Counted from the first letter of the stretch, positions 14,101-55,674 are shown. The stretch: 64,000 bases of DNA from Anas platyrhynchos (GCF_047663525.1 NC_092600.1:7831501-7895500), one strand, 5' to 3'. The notes: a model not told the origin generated them from the letters alone. Program-made: numbers and translations.

Positions 14101-16147
14101 AAGTATATTGTAATTCACTGGTGTTTGTTTTTCTTGTGTTTGTTTAGTGGGTGGAGGGGAAGCTGCCAACTTTGCCGCCTATGCCTTTGCTCCTGCGACT
14201 ATTGTCACGCCTCTGGGAGCCCTGAGCGTGCTCATAAGGTGATTTACGTGTCCATGGCCTGCAGCTGGACATCTTTTATTTGCCTGCTTGTCTTTTAAGA
14301 CAGGATGACTTGAAATAGTGCTAATATGGTTTATTCTGCCTAAAGGAAAGAACGTCTTGGTGTTTTCAAAAAAATACAGTAACAGTTGCTGTCCTTTGGG
14401 GGGATCATTCAGAAAACAATGAATTAAGTAGCATGCCCTTGAGATATTGCATGTGGCTGTGATTAGCAGCTGCACACAATTCCATGCAAAATTGTTGTAA
14501 CTATCAGTGTTACTTCTTTCATTATCCTAGCTCTTTAGCCAGTAAAAATATACATCTCTCCCTCTCTATATATGTTTTCTTGTCATGAAGAGAATTAAAA
14601 ATCTGAAAGTGTCAAAAATATTAAGCTTGATTTTTACTGTATTTCTATGTTTGCCTTCTATTTATTGGGCTTTTAAGGTGTTCTGATATTGTGTCTTTAA
14701 AATTTTGACTGTTGCTAAAACGGCTCCAAGTACTGAAGGTCATATGGAAGGGCTGTTACTGTAAAATGCATGAGCAAATTGAGACTTAGGACTGCTGTGG
14801 TATCTTGTCCTGGAGTGTTTCACTTTTATACAAAACAGCTAGATATTTTTTTGCAGACATATTGAGAACCACGTTATGTTCGAGTTTCTCTGGACTTAAT
14901 ATTTCTGATATCAAGTTAAAATTAACATAGCTCTTTTGTGGTTATTTTTTTTCTCTCTATTGCAATGCTCCTTGAATTCACTTCTTTGGGCTCTAAAGAC
15001 TTCACAATGCCCAAAAGTTCACAAGTCAATCTAGAACCCCCGAAAATCTCTCTGAAGATGTGCTAACACATTAAGTATTTTTTCACCTTGCTGATATGTG
15101 AGCCATGATCTGCAGAGCTGCATCTCTGCAAGTCCAGATGCAATGTGAATATGTGTTAATATATTGCAATCTAACAAAATTGTTACAAATCGGTGTCCTT
15201 GTATCATGTCTTTTACGTTATTTTAGCTTTAAGGACTTTAAAGCACCATCAGACCTTGTTTTTCTGTTCGTGCAGTGCCATCCTGTCGTCATATTTGCTT
15301 GGAGAGCGGCTCAACCTGCTGGGAAAGCTGGGCTGCATGCTGAGCCTTGTGGGCAGCACCATGATGGTGATACATGCTCCAGAGGATGAGGAGGTCACCA
15401 CTCTGGATGAAATGTTGTCTAAGCTGAAAGAGCCAGGTATGTAGGAGGTTGTATTTTCTTTCTCAGGGTTTGACAGTAGGTACTGCTCAGGCACCCATGC
15501 CTACTACCCAGATTTGAGTTGTTGTTTCTTTTCCCCATTCAGGTTTCCTTGCTTATGCTGCAATCCTCTTGGCTGTGTGCTTCCTCCTGATCTTCTACCT
15601 CGCACCCCGCTATGGCCAGAGCAACATCCTCATCTACCTCACCATCTGCTCCGTGATCGGTGCCTTCTCCGTGTCCTCAGTCAAGGGCCTGGGTATTGCC
15701 ATCAAGGGCTTCTTTGCTGACCAGCCTGTGCTGCAGCACCCACTGACATGGATCTTGGTCATCACACTGGTAGCGTCTATCACTACCCAAATTAACTACC
15801 TCAATAAGTCTCTAGACATTTTTAACACCTCACTGGTGTTTCCCATCTACTATGTGCTATTCACCACCATCGTCATCACAACTTCCATCATCCTCTTTAA
15901 GGAATGGGTCGCCATGACCGTAGTGGACATCATTGGGACAGTTTGTGGCTTCCTCACCATCATTTTGGGAGTTTTCTTACTCCATGCCTTCAAAGACATG
16001 GATGTCAGTTTAGGGAATCTGCCACAGATCCTCCAGAACGAGCAGCAGGCACCAGTCACCCGAGATGACAAGAACATCTTGATAGAGGTGGACAACTCCA
16101 GCATCGCTCCAGAGGATAAACCTAAAGTATTCATGATTTATACCTAG
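7915..16147 (+). CDS. NIPAL4: NIPAL4 (ichthyin), NIPA-like magnesium transporter, complete six-exon coding sequence
   Basis: Coding exons: 7915-7951, 9334-9582, 13123-13179, 14148-14238, 15276-15436 and 15543-16147. Together they make 1200 bases, giving 399 residues plus stop, close to the roughly 404 of the human short form. The product is a multi-pass membrane protein of the NIPA family (about nine transmembrane helices), which moves Mg2+ and possibly other divalent cations; in mammals NIPAL4 acts in skin keratinocytes and its loss causes ichthyosis. Visible features are three sequons in the N-terminal external segment (N7, N12, N42), the first helix at about 58-79 with [10 protein letters not shown], the family stretch GALSVLIS at about 138-145, and repeated hydrophobic helices in the last exon. 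All splice phases match. The start chosen matches the human short form (an Asn-Gly-Ser-Leu-Leu junction follows); an in-frame ATG at 7810 could add 35 residues. Confidence 0.95.
9334..9582 (+). CDS. NIPAL4: NIPAL4 coding exon 2
   Basis: Encodes residues 13-95 plus one base of codon 96. It begins after TCTCACAG and ends before GTAAGG. It holds the external N-terminal segment with sequon N42 and the first membrane helix (about 58-79), followed by a basic KKKGLLRL stretch typical of the family. Confidence 0.95.
10077..10923 (-). pseudogene. CR1 reverse transcriptase C-terminal fragment (open, 5'-truncated)
   Basis: About 280 codons read without a stop from the truncation point to a natural CR1 stop. 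Visible are a duplicated SKFECTL segment, FADDTKLG (polymerase active-site aspartates), RVLHLGRNN and the C-terminal [11 protein letters not shown] end. It lacks the upstream polymerase motifs and the endonuclease, so it is a dead fragment although its frame is intact. The open frame extends about 14 codons beyond the element into flanking DNA, with an incidental ATG. Confidence 0.9.
10879..10920 (-). repeat. Perfect 21-base tandem duplication inside CR1
   Basis: Two identical adjacent 21-base units, 10879-10899 and 10900-10920. On the minus strand they repeat seven residues (SKFECTL) in frame immediately before FADD. The usual CR1 has one copy, so this duplication is specific to this copy or its source lineage. 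Confidence 0.93.
13123..13179 (+). CDS. NIPAL4: NIPAL4 coding exon 3
   Basis: Encodes residues 96-114 plus the first base of Met115. It follows an ATTCCCCAG acceptor and precedes GTAAGTAG. The encoded [14 protein letters not shown] matches the start of the second membrane region in the NIPA family. The following intron (13180-14147) is unremarkable. Confidence 0.93.
14148..14238 (+). CDS. NIPAL4: NIPAL4 coding exon 4
   Basis: Encodes residues 115-144 and two bases of Ser145, including [20 protein letters not shown], the best conserved block in NIPA-family transporters. The acceptor is TTGTTTAG and the donor GTGATT. The next intron (14239-15275) is AT-rich with no other feature seen. Confidence 0.95.
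15276..15436 (+). CDS. NIPAL4: NIPAL4 coding exon 5
   Basis: Encodes residues 145-198 plus one base: a helix ([20 protein letters not shown]), a second helix with [11 protein letters not shown], then a charged loop. The acceptor is TTCGTGCAG and the donor GTATGT. Confidence 0.95.
15543..16147 (+). CDS. NIPAL4: NIPAL4 coding exon 6 (last)
   Basis: Encodes residues 199-399 and a TAG stop at 16145-16147. Five hydrophobic helices follow one another, including the conserved [20 protein letters not shown] and [10 protein letters not shown] segments, and a hydrophilic cytoplasmic tail ends VFMIYT. Frame and length match the human last exon. Confidence 0.96.
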
Positions 16148-17700
16148 CACTTTGTATTCAAGTGTTTGAAGGTTGGGTGAAAACTGCTCTGACTGGGTTG
16201 ATGTCAGTATTCCAGACGCTGTTGAGCAATTTAAAAAAGGAACAGCAAAGGCTAAAACCAGCAGTGTCTTATCCATGGTTTGGCAGAGTCAAGCCAAGTC
16301 TTTCAGTGGGTTTTAGACAGGATCTTTGTCATGGGGCATGCTTAATTGTCACCAGGCTTTAATATGCACAGCCATTGAAAATGAAAATCTTCTTGAAATC
16401 AGATGCTCCAGGGACAAAACCCCTCTTCGATGCCCCTTCCCATCTCTTATTGTTTGCAGGGCTAATGCTTGCTCTGCACTCCTTCCCCTGGGTGGAGATA
16501 CCATTGACATGTTTATTTCCAGACCTTGATTAATTCACTGATTAGTGTTTTTCTGTTTGTTTGCTTTTTTCCTTTCTAGACACTCGCATGAACTCTAAAA
16601 TACACACCAGTATCTCAAATGGAGGTGAAAGAAAAGGACTGAAGGATGTACTCCTGCTATTCAGATTCTGCTCATCCATGTTTAATTATTTACTCTGCAA
16701 ATATGAATTCAGAATAGTGGTAAAATATGGTGAATTTTGGAATAAGTGTTCACTGGCAGGACCTAAGCCATAAAGTGTTTATGCAGGCATATGGAAGAGA
16801 AATCTTTTTACACTTTTGTTTTTGGTGAGGTGCAGGAGTTTCCCTGCAGCACAGTGTTAATTAGTTTTATGTGTTGTGGTTTGTTCTGATTTTTTTCCCC
16901 CATAGGAACCGTAGTGCCTAGGCTGTGTTGATGCTGTTGGTGAAGCTACAGAACCTGATATAGACCTCACCTGAGTGAGGGACAGCCCCTGCTCAGGCTG
17001 GAGAGCTCTGACAGGTAAACCCCATGTCAGGAGAACACCTGCAGGATTTTTTTGGGGTCAATGAAAAATATTTTCAGCCTGAAAGATCAAACAGGTGTAA
17101 ATTTTAAGGTTGTTTTTCTTAACAAATGTCTTAACCTTGGAGAACTCCCCCCAGCTCTTTGAGAGGTGGCATTTACTGTTGCTTTTCAGCTTTCCTATTA
17201 CCTGTCCTACTATTATTTAAGCTGAAAAGTTGTTTTTGTTTAGAGGGAAGTCTGAGCTGCATGTGAAAAGCCAAACAAGCCTAGGTGGGCGATACTCTGC
17301 AGAGCTGTCAAGTTGCAGTTTATCCTAGAGTGGTCCCATCCACCCCCTCCATCTCTATGGATCTGATTTAAATGTTATATGAACTCCTGCTCTCGGGTCA
17401 TTTTTCGACCTCCCACCCCCTTGTATTTGCATTGGTGGTGGGGATGAAGGGATGGAAGAAATAACATTTTGAGCTTGGAGGAGGAAAAGGGAAAAAAAAT
17501 ACTGCATTTAAAAGTTTCTCCCATTTTGCTGCTAGGTCCCATAGAACAGGGAGACTGGAGCCCATTTTCTCACAGCAGATCCTAAATCGGGAGCAGAAAA
17601 GCCTAATCCAGGTGTGCTGGGTTTACACAGTCTGGAGGATGCTGCTGACCTCGTTTTAGCCGATCTGGATATTAATAAAGAAACGTGACTTGCGGTTAGA
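16148..17700 (+). other. NIPAL4: Probable NIPAL4 3' untranslated region
   Basis: DNA between the NIPAL4 stop and the first strong AATAAA downstream. No coding signal is seen. The exact end is inferred from the signal only. Confidence 0.55.
17674..17679 (+). terminator. NIPAL4: Candidate NIPAL4 poly(A) signal AATAAA
   Basis: A canonical hexamer about 1.5 kb past the stop on the coding strand. A second AATAAA lies at 17780-17785, so either could set the transcript end. Confidence 0.5.
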
Positions 17701-18000
17701 GGTGGGAGGAGGATACAAGCTCTTATTTTAATAACATTTCAGTACTTTTTTTTGTTTGTTTTTTGAAGGTGTAAAGGGAAATAAAGACTTTTTCAAAAAC
17801 CCTTGAAGGTGGATCTGAGAGATTAATGATTTCGCTGGTTTTACTGGTACAGCCCCAAAGGATGAACAAACTGAAGGAAAGCTGAACAAAGCATAGAGCA
17901 ACTAGGGCAGAGTAAGCCAGCAGCGCCCTCCTTCGGTCACAGAAAATAAGCCAAGTAATTCTCTCCAGCTTTAATTTTGGCATCCTAATTGGCACAATGC

Positions 18001-18198
18001 TTTATTTTAGAAATTTATTTTAGACTGCAAATAGGACTCGTTGCTCTCAGTGCCTAGAAATACATTTTAGGAATATTATTCCTTCAGAAGTCGTACCATC
18101 TCTGGACAAAAGCCACATTTTAAATGAAGGACTGAACCGATGTTAAAAAAAATCACATAGTAACAGAACATTTGTTAATGACAACTGACAAATTTATT
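18001..18198 (-). terminator. ADAM19: Cluster of candidate ADAM19 poly(A) signals
   Basis: On the minus strand AATAAA appears at 18193-18198, 18014-18019 and 18001-18006, about 3.3 kb beyond the ADAM19 stop; another is at 18369-18374. A long ADAM19 3' untranslated region is usual in mammals. Which signal is used cannot be told from sequence. Confidence 0.45.
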
Positions 18199-20533
18199 AA
18201 AAACTAGGCAAAAGGCACAATGAATTGCATTCTTCAAGTATTTGCATAGATGCACAGAGAGCATTATTGTAAACCTTTACTGTGTGAACATAAGAGAAAG
18301 TGAGATGTATTTTTGTACGTTCTTCCAACTAACATGGCATTTAAAAAAAATAATCATATTTTAGCATCTTTATTCCTCCTACAGTTCCCCTATTATTGTT
18401 CATTCAACTGGCACACACGTGAAAATTTGAAAGGACTTAAAAAAAAAAACCTTTTAGAGATTTTAGGATATTCCAGTAATAAGTTTTCCATCAGGGTTTG
18501 GGCATCTCTAGATGTTCTCCGAGCTTTGTATATATGAGGACGTTTCTTACAAGCTTGACCCCATACTCACATGGAATGCAGTAAAAATATTCTTACTGAT
18601 TTTTGGTGGTCATTTGATAAAGATCAGGGGCTGTAGCAGAAATATACTGTTGTCTGCAGTTAAAAAATCCAGTTCTGGCTGAATCTGTACTAACTACAGC
18701 AGACACTGTGTGCACCCAGCTTACTGCAGATAAGACAGCTGGGTCTCCACCTGTGAGCAGTAAACAACAAATCTGGGGGTTTGAATATAGCTTGTTTACA
18801 TGTAGAATAACCCAACTATAGAAAAAGACAATATAAAGATTAGAAAGGTAAAGCCTTTCACCTGACAGCCATTATTTCAGAGAGGAGTAATTTAGGTTGG
18901 TTTCTTTTGTGGGCATACAGAAGGCAAGAAAAAGTCCAAAATGATCACGATAAGGAATAATCAACCGGAAATTCAAGATACACCCTGTATACTGTTTCCT
19001 TGTGAAGAAAGAGGTAGTAAAGTTGTGAAAAATGGTGTGGTTTCAGTCATCCTACAGATACACTGCTAAAAATAACTTAATGAGTGCTCAAGGCTTTGTC
19101 TGTTGCTGTTGGTTCTCCCTCTTCCCTCCATCCCATCAGCAGAGCTTTGGTAAACAGAACCATCAGAACAACATTTCTTTTTCTTTAAGCCAATAATACA
19201 ATTTCTCACATGTGCAGCAGCAAGCACACTGTTTGAAGAGTTGTCCATAACAAAATCACACACAGCACCATATTATTATAACCATAGCTCCAGAACTCAT
19301 TGTGTTCTCCTAGGAAATAACTTAAAGGAAAAAGAGGGAAAAAAAGAAAAAAAAAGAAAAAGTAAAAAAGAAAAAATGGCATAACCAAAGGTCTTAATTT
19401 AAAACCCTGAGGAAGAAAACGTACAAAAGCCCAAACAATTAGGAGAAAAAAACAAATTCAGAAGGGAGGGTCCTCAGAGTTAGAACCATCAGCTGTTTAA
19501 AGTGCACATGGACAGCTCTCTCCATCTGAGTCCTTGAGAAAAATCCATGGAGTAAATAAGCTGTGCTAAAAAAGCACCATGTGTCATATTAATATTTCTG
19601 CTGTCTTACCAATATTCCTGGGCAACATTAAGGTAGATTTCTCACTGGTACGGGAGCAGACAGCCTGTGCTGAATTATTGCTCAGCACAGACCAAAATCC
19701 TGAAAAGACACATGCAAAAGTGTCTACTGATTATCTGTGGTACCGCATGGTGGAGAGGAGGTTTCAGCACTGCTTTTGCTGTGCTTCCTTCTGGCCATTT
19801 GCTCCATGTCTTGGCTGGAGTGTGTCCCTGTCGTACCTTGGTTGTGTCCCAATGACATGGATGAGAGTGCATGAGCCACACTGCTGATGCTGTCAGGTCC
19901 TACAGCACCAAGACAAGATAAGCAAGTGCTGGAGGACAGACAGGCCGCAAAGCCCTTGCTGAAGATGGTTTTATGGGGAAATAATTAATCCACTCTATTA
20001 AAGCTAACCAGATTCCACAGTGACTCACAAATGATTTTAACCAGGAATATTCCCATGGTTTGCTCTCTGTTGTGGCCCAGTTTGCCAGCCACTGTAAACT
20101 GAATAAATTGAAGAAAGTTATCAACAGCTGCCTCCTGGTCTCCCAAGAGGCAATGGTTTCTCTATAGCACCAACATATGCTTCTGCAGCTGCTTGGATGG
20201 GCTGAGAAAGCAAACAGGGCTTGCTCTCACATGAAAACCCATCAGGGCCATCACCTGCACTGCCTGAAAACACTTAAATAACTGTTAAAACCACTTGAAG
20301 CCCACATCACCCCATCCCTGCATTGGATATTGCACAATAATATATAAATACCGTATAAACAAGTCATCCCTATATGGAAAAGGATATTAGCAGATAGGGG
20401 TTCAGCTTGGCGTGTACCAGCTCAGTTTCTGGGCACACTCCTGCCAAGCCTGACTGCAGCTTGTTGAGTCACATAGGAAACAGATGAAACCGAGGGAGAG
20501 GAACTGAGAAATCATCTGTGGCCCTTGATTGTG

Positions 20534-20565
<32 letters not shown>

Positions 20566-21515
20566 GGGTGACGAAGGCCATCCAGTCCCCTGTGAAGGCT
20601 AGAGTCAGCTGGGAACAGACTGGTTCATGGGTGCACACGGAAGCCCGACTGTCCCGCTCTCAAGAAGTTTCCTGCTCCAGCTGTCCCAACACTGGTATTC
20701 TGGATGAAACAGAAAATAGGGAAAAGAGAGGGGTGAGCACTGATGAAAGAGAAAAGGCTTTCCTGAGCTGCTGCTACAGCAGGCTGGGGAAGGCTGTCCC
20801 CATTCAACACTGCACATTCACCCTAATGGGTCACATAGGAAACTATGCTGCTCTCTGCCCATAGCACGATGATGTTCATGCAGGATTTGTCACTTTAACA
20901 GCCAGCCTCAAGTATGGTTCAGGCTGGAGGCTGAACCTATGGTGTGTGGAGTGGAGGTGTTTTGTCTTAAGGGGTCCAGATTGCTAGAGCTGAACTCAGC
21001 AGCACAAAGTCCCTTATTAATTGTTCTTATTAAGGACAATTTTGGTAAACGTTCCTCAGAGAAAGCATATCAGAGTGGCTTGAGAGTGTTCCTGACCCTT
21101 AGAGGGTCCTCAAGCCTTGTCTGGGCCTTCCTGTGTTGCTGCTCTTCGTTTTGCGTCACACCTTGACTCCCTCTGCTCAGCCCTACTCGCATGAAAACTT
21201 TATCTGAGGAAGTGCCCAGCGATGTGGAGAACTGAATCGGTTGTTCCAGAATGTGGCATGGCTGCTTATAGTGCCTGCACCGAGCAGTTCTTGGAGCCTG
21301 ATCCCTTTTAGGATCAGCCACTTTTGCTGCAGGATTTAGGATCAGGCATATGGTTTGACGCAATAAATGCTTCACATGTACTAAGTGAAAACAGAGGCCT
21401 CTGCACCAAAGCCATGCAACACAACAGCCGTTCCACTGCCACCCGCTGGGGCTGTGCAGAGGTGTTTTACAGCATGAGAGCGAGGTTACTCCCCCGACAG
21501 TCAGACCACGTCCTG
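18180..21515 (-). other. ADAM19: Probable ADAM19 3' untranslated region
   Basis: Region between the ADAM19 stop and the poly(A)-signal cluster. It contains an A-rich purine tract near 19328-19377 and a TTTTG microsatellite at 20531-20577. No open frame here is recognisable. Confidence 0.5.
20531..20577. repeat. (TTTTG)n microsatellite
   Basis: About seven units of a T-rich pentanucleotide in a row on the + strand (CAAAA on the ADAM19 strand). Confidence 0.9.
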
Positions 21516-50302
<28,787 letters not shown>

Positions 50303-52082
50303 GACTCCGGGCAGGAGCAGCTCCCCAGCCGCCCCGCGTATAAAAGCTGCCGGCGCAGCTTTCCCCTCCCACCCCCGGCCCTACAGCCGGCCCTACAGCC
50401 CCCTGCCTGGGGGTGGGGGTGCTGCTGCCGCCGGGTGTCTCCTCCTCCTCTTCTTCCTCCAGCCCGGCTCGGGGATGCGCCTCGGGTACCGGTGGGGGGA
50501 GCCCTGGGGGTCCCCCTCCGCCAGGCGCTGTGCCAGCACAGCAAGCTGACGGCCAGCAAAGGAGGGGAGACCTGCTGGATTAAGCAGACAAATATGTGCT
50601 AAGCTCCTGGAGGAGCTGTGCTCTGGCTCTGTTGGTGTATTTATTTTATTTATAGGTAACGCAGCCAGCCCCTTCACGGCTGAACCCATGTCCCCAGAGG
50701 CATCCTAAATCCCTTCTCTCCAGGGTAATGCATTGCCAGCGGGCGGCTGAAGGGATGCAGGCTGTGATTTATGCTGACCAGAAGCAAAACCAACCTCGTT
50801 GCCTCCCTCCCCTTTAGGCAGATGGAGGGACTGGGGGTGAGGCAGGGTTTGGAAGCACCCACAGCTCCTGGGCCCCGTGCTGCCCTTCAGGGATGGCCAC
50901 TCACTCCTGTGAGGCTCCCAAAGGGGTGCCCCTGTCCTCTGCGCCCTTCAGGGCTGTCCTATGGGCTGTGTCCTCCATGCACCAGCTCTTTGGGATCTCA
51001 GCATTTCAGGGGGATGAGCCCATTTCCAGGTGGCATCAGCCCAGGCTGGGACACAGGGACAGGGACACTGGTGCAAAAGGTGCTGGCAGCCCCCAGCCCT
51101 GCCCTAAGGCAGAGCACAAACTGGTTGACGTTGCTTCTGCTGAGGGGAGTCCCCCGACCCTGGGTGCCGAAGATGCTCCTTGCTCACACTGAGCCCATGA
51201 AAGACAACTCCCTGCCCTATATCAGGTTATTTCTGCTCTGACTGCCAGCCAGCTCAAACTGCAGGCATGTTAGCAAGGCTGTGAGGGTGAACTGAAGTCC
51301 CTTATTTATTTATTTTTTTACTGGGCTGGGCTGGTGATACAATGAAAGGCATCACCTGCTAGTCATAGTCTTCACCTGCATTATCCATGAAACCCTTTCC
51401 ATCCAGCTCTGTACTTCAAGTGCCTGTGTAGGTGAACCACCAGGAAAGCAGCATAAGACATGGGGAGAAATTTCACCTCGCTATATTTCTGAGTGAAATA
51501 TTTAATTCAGAGAGGCCAATAGGAAATTAACAATCCATTTAGAATAAAGGCTGGCCAGATAGCACTAATGCTTTTGTCTCTTGTCCAGGGGTTTTCATAT
51601 GCTCTTGAAACCATTGAGCTCTCTTTTATTGAAGGTCTATGCTTTTTCCTGTAACTGTGCCCACAGGAAATGTGCACGTTTATGTCTGCAGACCCCTTTT
51701 GCTTTATGGCAGTCCTACATGACCCCTCTCTCCCCTAGCACTTCGCACGCTGAGCTGAGAAACCTCCTTCGTCTTGTGAAGGTCTGCGTCCTTCCAGTAT
51801 CGCTCTGGCAGAAGAAAGCGAGGACATCTTGGAGAGCCCTAGAGGGACTCGCCAGGGTGAGTGGGCCATAAATGACCTTTTGTCAGACCCACAGCCTGGT
51901 CACGCGTTGTCTTCACACAAATCAGGCCCTTTCTCAGAGCAAAAATTCAGGGAACAGATCAGCTCTTTCCTAAATATGTGGGGTATGTTGAAGGTAACAT
52001 TATGAATAAGTAAATATGTAACCCAAATTTAGACAGCTATTCTGCTTTCATCCCTGAATTAAATTTCCCTCTATCCTAAGAA

Positions 52083-52106
52083 GAAAAAAAAATACAAACA
52101 CACACA

Positions 52107-52155
<49 letters not shown>
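52083..52155. repeat. (CA)n microsatellite followed by poly(A)
   Basis: A short A run, about 13 CA units, then about 35 A bases. Confidence 0.92.
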
Positions 52156-52157
<2 letters not shown>

Positions 52158-52265
52158 TTGAAGAGGAAGATATTTGCTTGCACTGAAAGATTGTCACAAA
52201 TTTTACCAATGTTATTAATCTTCGCAGGGGTTGCTCCATGTATTTCTCAATAAGAAGATCAGCTC

Positions 52266-52288
52266 AAAATAAATAAATAAATAAATAA
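52266..52288. repeat. (AAAT)n microsatellite
   Basis: Five to six tetranucleotide units in intergenic DNA. Confidence 0.88.
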
Positions 52289-55200
52289 TGCGTTGAATGA
52301 AAGGAGCATTATTTGCATTACTTTAAAATTTTATAATACTTGGACCAATAACTAGCTGTTGGTGATTTCTGTAATCATTCAGGTATCATGAAAATAAAAT
52401 CTGTGCAGTGTTTGCATTTGTTATATAGTGATATTTTTATCACTGGGTTTTAGTAATGTGAGAATTGATATCTTAATTTATAATCACCAGAAACTCCCTC
52501 TATAAAAATATAACCACAGACTGTGCTGTTGTTATAAATAGTTTAATCTATATTTATATGATATATCACTTACATTGCTCAGACGTGGTTGCATGGAAAG
52601 ATTTGGGGTATTCTAGCCCTATTAACAGCGCTCAGAAGCTGTAACGCTACCTGCCTCTGGCATGGGATGAGTCAGATCCTGCCCTGGACTATTTCTTCAA
52701 AAAGCTCTTGCTGAACTTAATGGGACATTTGCCTGATTCACAGAGCAAGATCAAGCTTTCGGTTATCTGGGAATTACAAAGGCTCAAGCTCATTTCCTCC
52801 AGAAACCTGATTTCCTGATTAAAAGTATCAGCTGGGAATTTGGGAGTCTGTTCCTTATCTCTGACATCCCTGTGATCAAGGCAAGGATACAGCTATTAGC
52901 TGCACCCCCCAGACAGCACCCAGAGCAAGGGGCTGTGTGTGCAGCCTTTGGAAATCAGGTGTTTCAGTTTGCCCAGGTCAAAGCTGCTGAGCATGCTTTT
53001 GCATTGGGGTTTCTGCACTTACTCCCCACTTTAACACTATTATTGTTGGCTGGAAAGCCAAGGATGCTGATTCTCCCCTTACATCCATAGTAATTTAGGA
53101 GTAAATTAGGAGTTAACCACTTAGAAGGAAAGAGGGAGGTAGACCCACATTGGAGAGTGCCTGCTAAAGAAACAGATTTATGTAGAGAATAACTTGGACA
53201 TCTATCAGACTAAATGTTCAGTAATATTTCACTGGAACTCTCGATTCAGAAATAGGAAAAGCTGCTGAATGAACTGCTCTTGAAAGCCTTCTGCTGACGC
53301 TGGAGGAAATGTTACCAAAAATCAAACTCTTAGAAAGAGAAGATGGAAGACGTTTTGTCTTCCGTCACAACCTCTACATTTCAGGCACTTGCACCAAAGA
53401 AAGAAATATTATGTCTTTGCCTGACTTGGGGGAAATTTGAAATCTTCTGTTTTTCAGAACATTTTTCCTCTTTCAGATCACTTGAAATGATCAAAGGAGG
53501 AAGACTGTGGGTCTGTGACGGGAACTGGTGATTTACCAGCAAACGTCATTATTTCAGGCCTTAGCACTTGAGAGAATGTCTTCGGCAGCCCCAGAATCTC
53601 CTGTTTAGCTTTGCTTTTCCACCGTGCCCGTAGGATAGCAGGAATACTTGGAAGAGCCTTAGAGCAGCTGCCCTGCCAAAGAGGGAGCAGTGCTGTAAGA
53701 TGATCAGGTACCAGGCAAGGGCTTGTCCCGATGTGCTGCTAGTGAAATCCTACCAAAATGCTCCCTACGCTTTTTTTTTTTTTAAGGGTGGGCCACTGCT
53801 GCTACTTTTGCTTCATTCCTACAGCCAAGTGGACCTAATGGTACGAGGCTGGATGTGCTGACACGCTGCATCTCTTTGACTGTATTTGTATATTTCGAGC
53901 ACTGTGGTCCTCTCCACACTGACTGCAAACTTCTCCAAGCTTGTGTTTTCTCTGAGAGTGAATATACCGAAGCAGTTTACTCTCATAAGAAGAGGAATGG
54001 GTATAATAACATAAGGGTTTTAATAACATCAAGGCCATAAAAATGTTCCATAACTTTGGAGCAGGAAGCCATCTCTGCAAAAGAAAAGCCACAGGCAGTG
54101 GGCACGTCAGGAAGCACTACTAAATATCTTGAGACTTTTCTAGAAGAAGGAGAAAAACAAACTTTGGAATATCTGCATCTGATATATATATATGTATCAA
54201 TTTGAGAGGCACACAAGGTGATTTTTAGTTTAGATTAAGGTAGATTAACAGCAGAGATGGCTGGGTCCAGTGCTGTAGTTCTGCAGACACAGATCCCATA
54301 TAACTGATCCATGACTTCAGCTCTACCTGGAAGGACGGGAAAGATCAGCCCTACATTTTGTTTCAAACTGACATATCCATGATGTTTTAAACCTCAGTCT
54401 TCTCTTCTTATGGCCTTTGAGGTATTAAACAGAGCAGATTTCCACTGAGGGTATAATACTGTGTTTTGCTAAAGGAGCAGCAAAGATCCCATTAGCAGAT
54501 GGACCTGGCATAGCAAATGCTGAATCCCTTGGCCCACTGAAGCTCATGTAAGTCAGCACCAGCTTCACCATTAGCACTGGGTACAACTGAGCAGCTCGGA
54601 GGCATTTCCCTTTAAACAGTTCAGGACACCCCATATAGGACAAAGTAAATGTGAATTGTTTTCTGTAAAGCAACCATTCTGGATTCTGCACTAGAATATG
54701 CACTGCAGTATGTCTTATATCCTATTCCATTGTGTATAAAAAGGAAAAAAGGGGGAAAGAAGTTGGATCCAGAGAATAATCCCACCAACAGCTGTTTTAT
54801 ACCCCGAAACGTACTTGTTTAGGAATTAGTCTGTTTGCCCACATGCATTCCTACAGGCCAGATCAGCTTTCAGTGAGAAGATAATTTAGTAACAGACACT
54901 TTCTACTATTTATAAGACTTTCTTCTTAACAATTCATCTGCATTACAGATGCAGTAGGAGCTGGGGGCTATTTACAACACAGTTGCAATGTAGTGTAGGC
55001 AGCATTTACCCATACTTTTACATGTGGTCTTTAACTACAAAATGCAGTGGTTCACAAATGATCTTAAGCTTGGAAATGGAGCTAAGAGCCCAGAGAAGCA
55101 TTCAAATGTTGATGTAAGACTAAAAAGCTAAAATGCAAAGAACCCCAAAGGATATCTACTCTGCCTTGATTTAGGCTTACCTTTTGAGGCATATGGAAAC

Positions 55201-55668
55201 TTCATTGGTATCTGCCTTTATCAATAATGCTGTCCTAGTGGATGGATATAGGGGGCCTAAGTGTTAGGTTAGACAGGGCAGTCAAGGTGCAGCAGGTCTG
55301 GTGTGACAGCCTACACAAGACAGGATGTGTGGGATGAGACATCCGTGTAGCTTCTTCTGAATCATTTCTTAGAACGCTGCCAGCCCAGCATGGATGTACT
55401 TCTCCTTCTGCGGTTTTTAGCCCTTCCCATATTTCTGTGGTAGCTGGATTTACATAATTACAAATATACGTACACACACATATATGGATACACTTCCGTT
55501 AGTTGCAGAAATTGTCTAGAAAAATGATTTGAGGTAGTCGTTCTAGGCATGTGCAGTTTAGCTGCACTGTAAGTCTTCGAGTTAGATAAATCATGAATTA
55601 CACATTCCCACTCAGTTCCATTGTTCATGGCTTAAAATGAAACACTATTGGTTTGTTGTTCAGGTGAG

Positions 55669-55674
55669 TTTATT
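55669..55674 (-). terminator. SOX30: Candidate distal SOX30 poly(A) signal
   Basis: AATAAA on the minus strand about 1 kb beyond the stop. The proximal signal at 56622-56627 is an alternative. Confidence 0.4.

Larger units (their letters stand above)
50565..55640. other. Intergenic DNA between ADAM19 and SOX30
   Basis: No supported gene. It holds a (CA)n-poly(A) tract (52083-52155), an (AAAT)n tract (52266-52288) and a short TA-rich run near 54182. Open frames here are short and unrecognised. Confidence 0.7.

Noticed and set aside
17723-17995. Minus-strand 90-codon frame with a hydrophobic stretch
   Set aside because: It lies in the converging 3' ends of NIPAL4 and ADAM19, resembles nothing known and has no splice partner.
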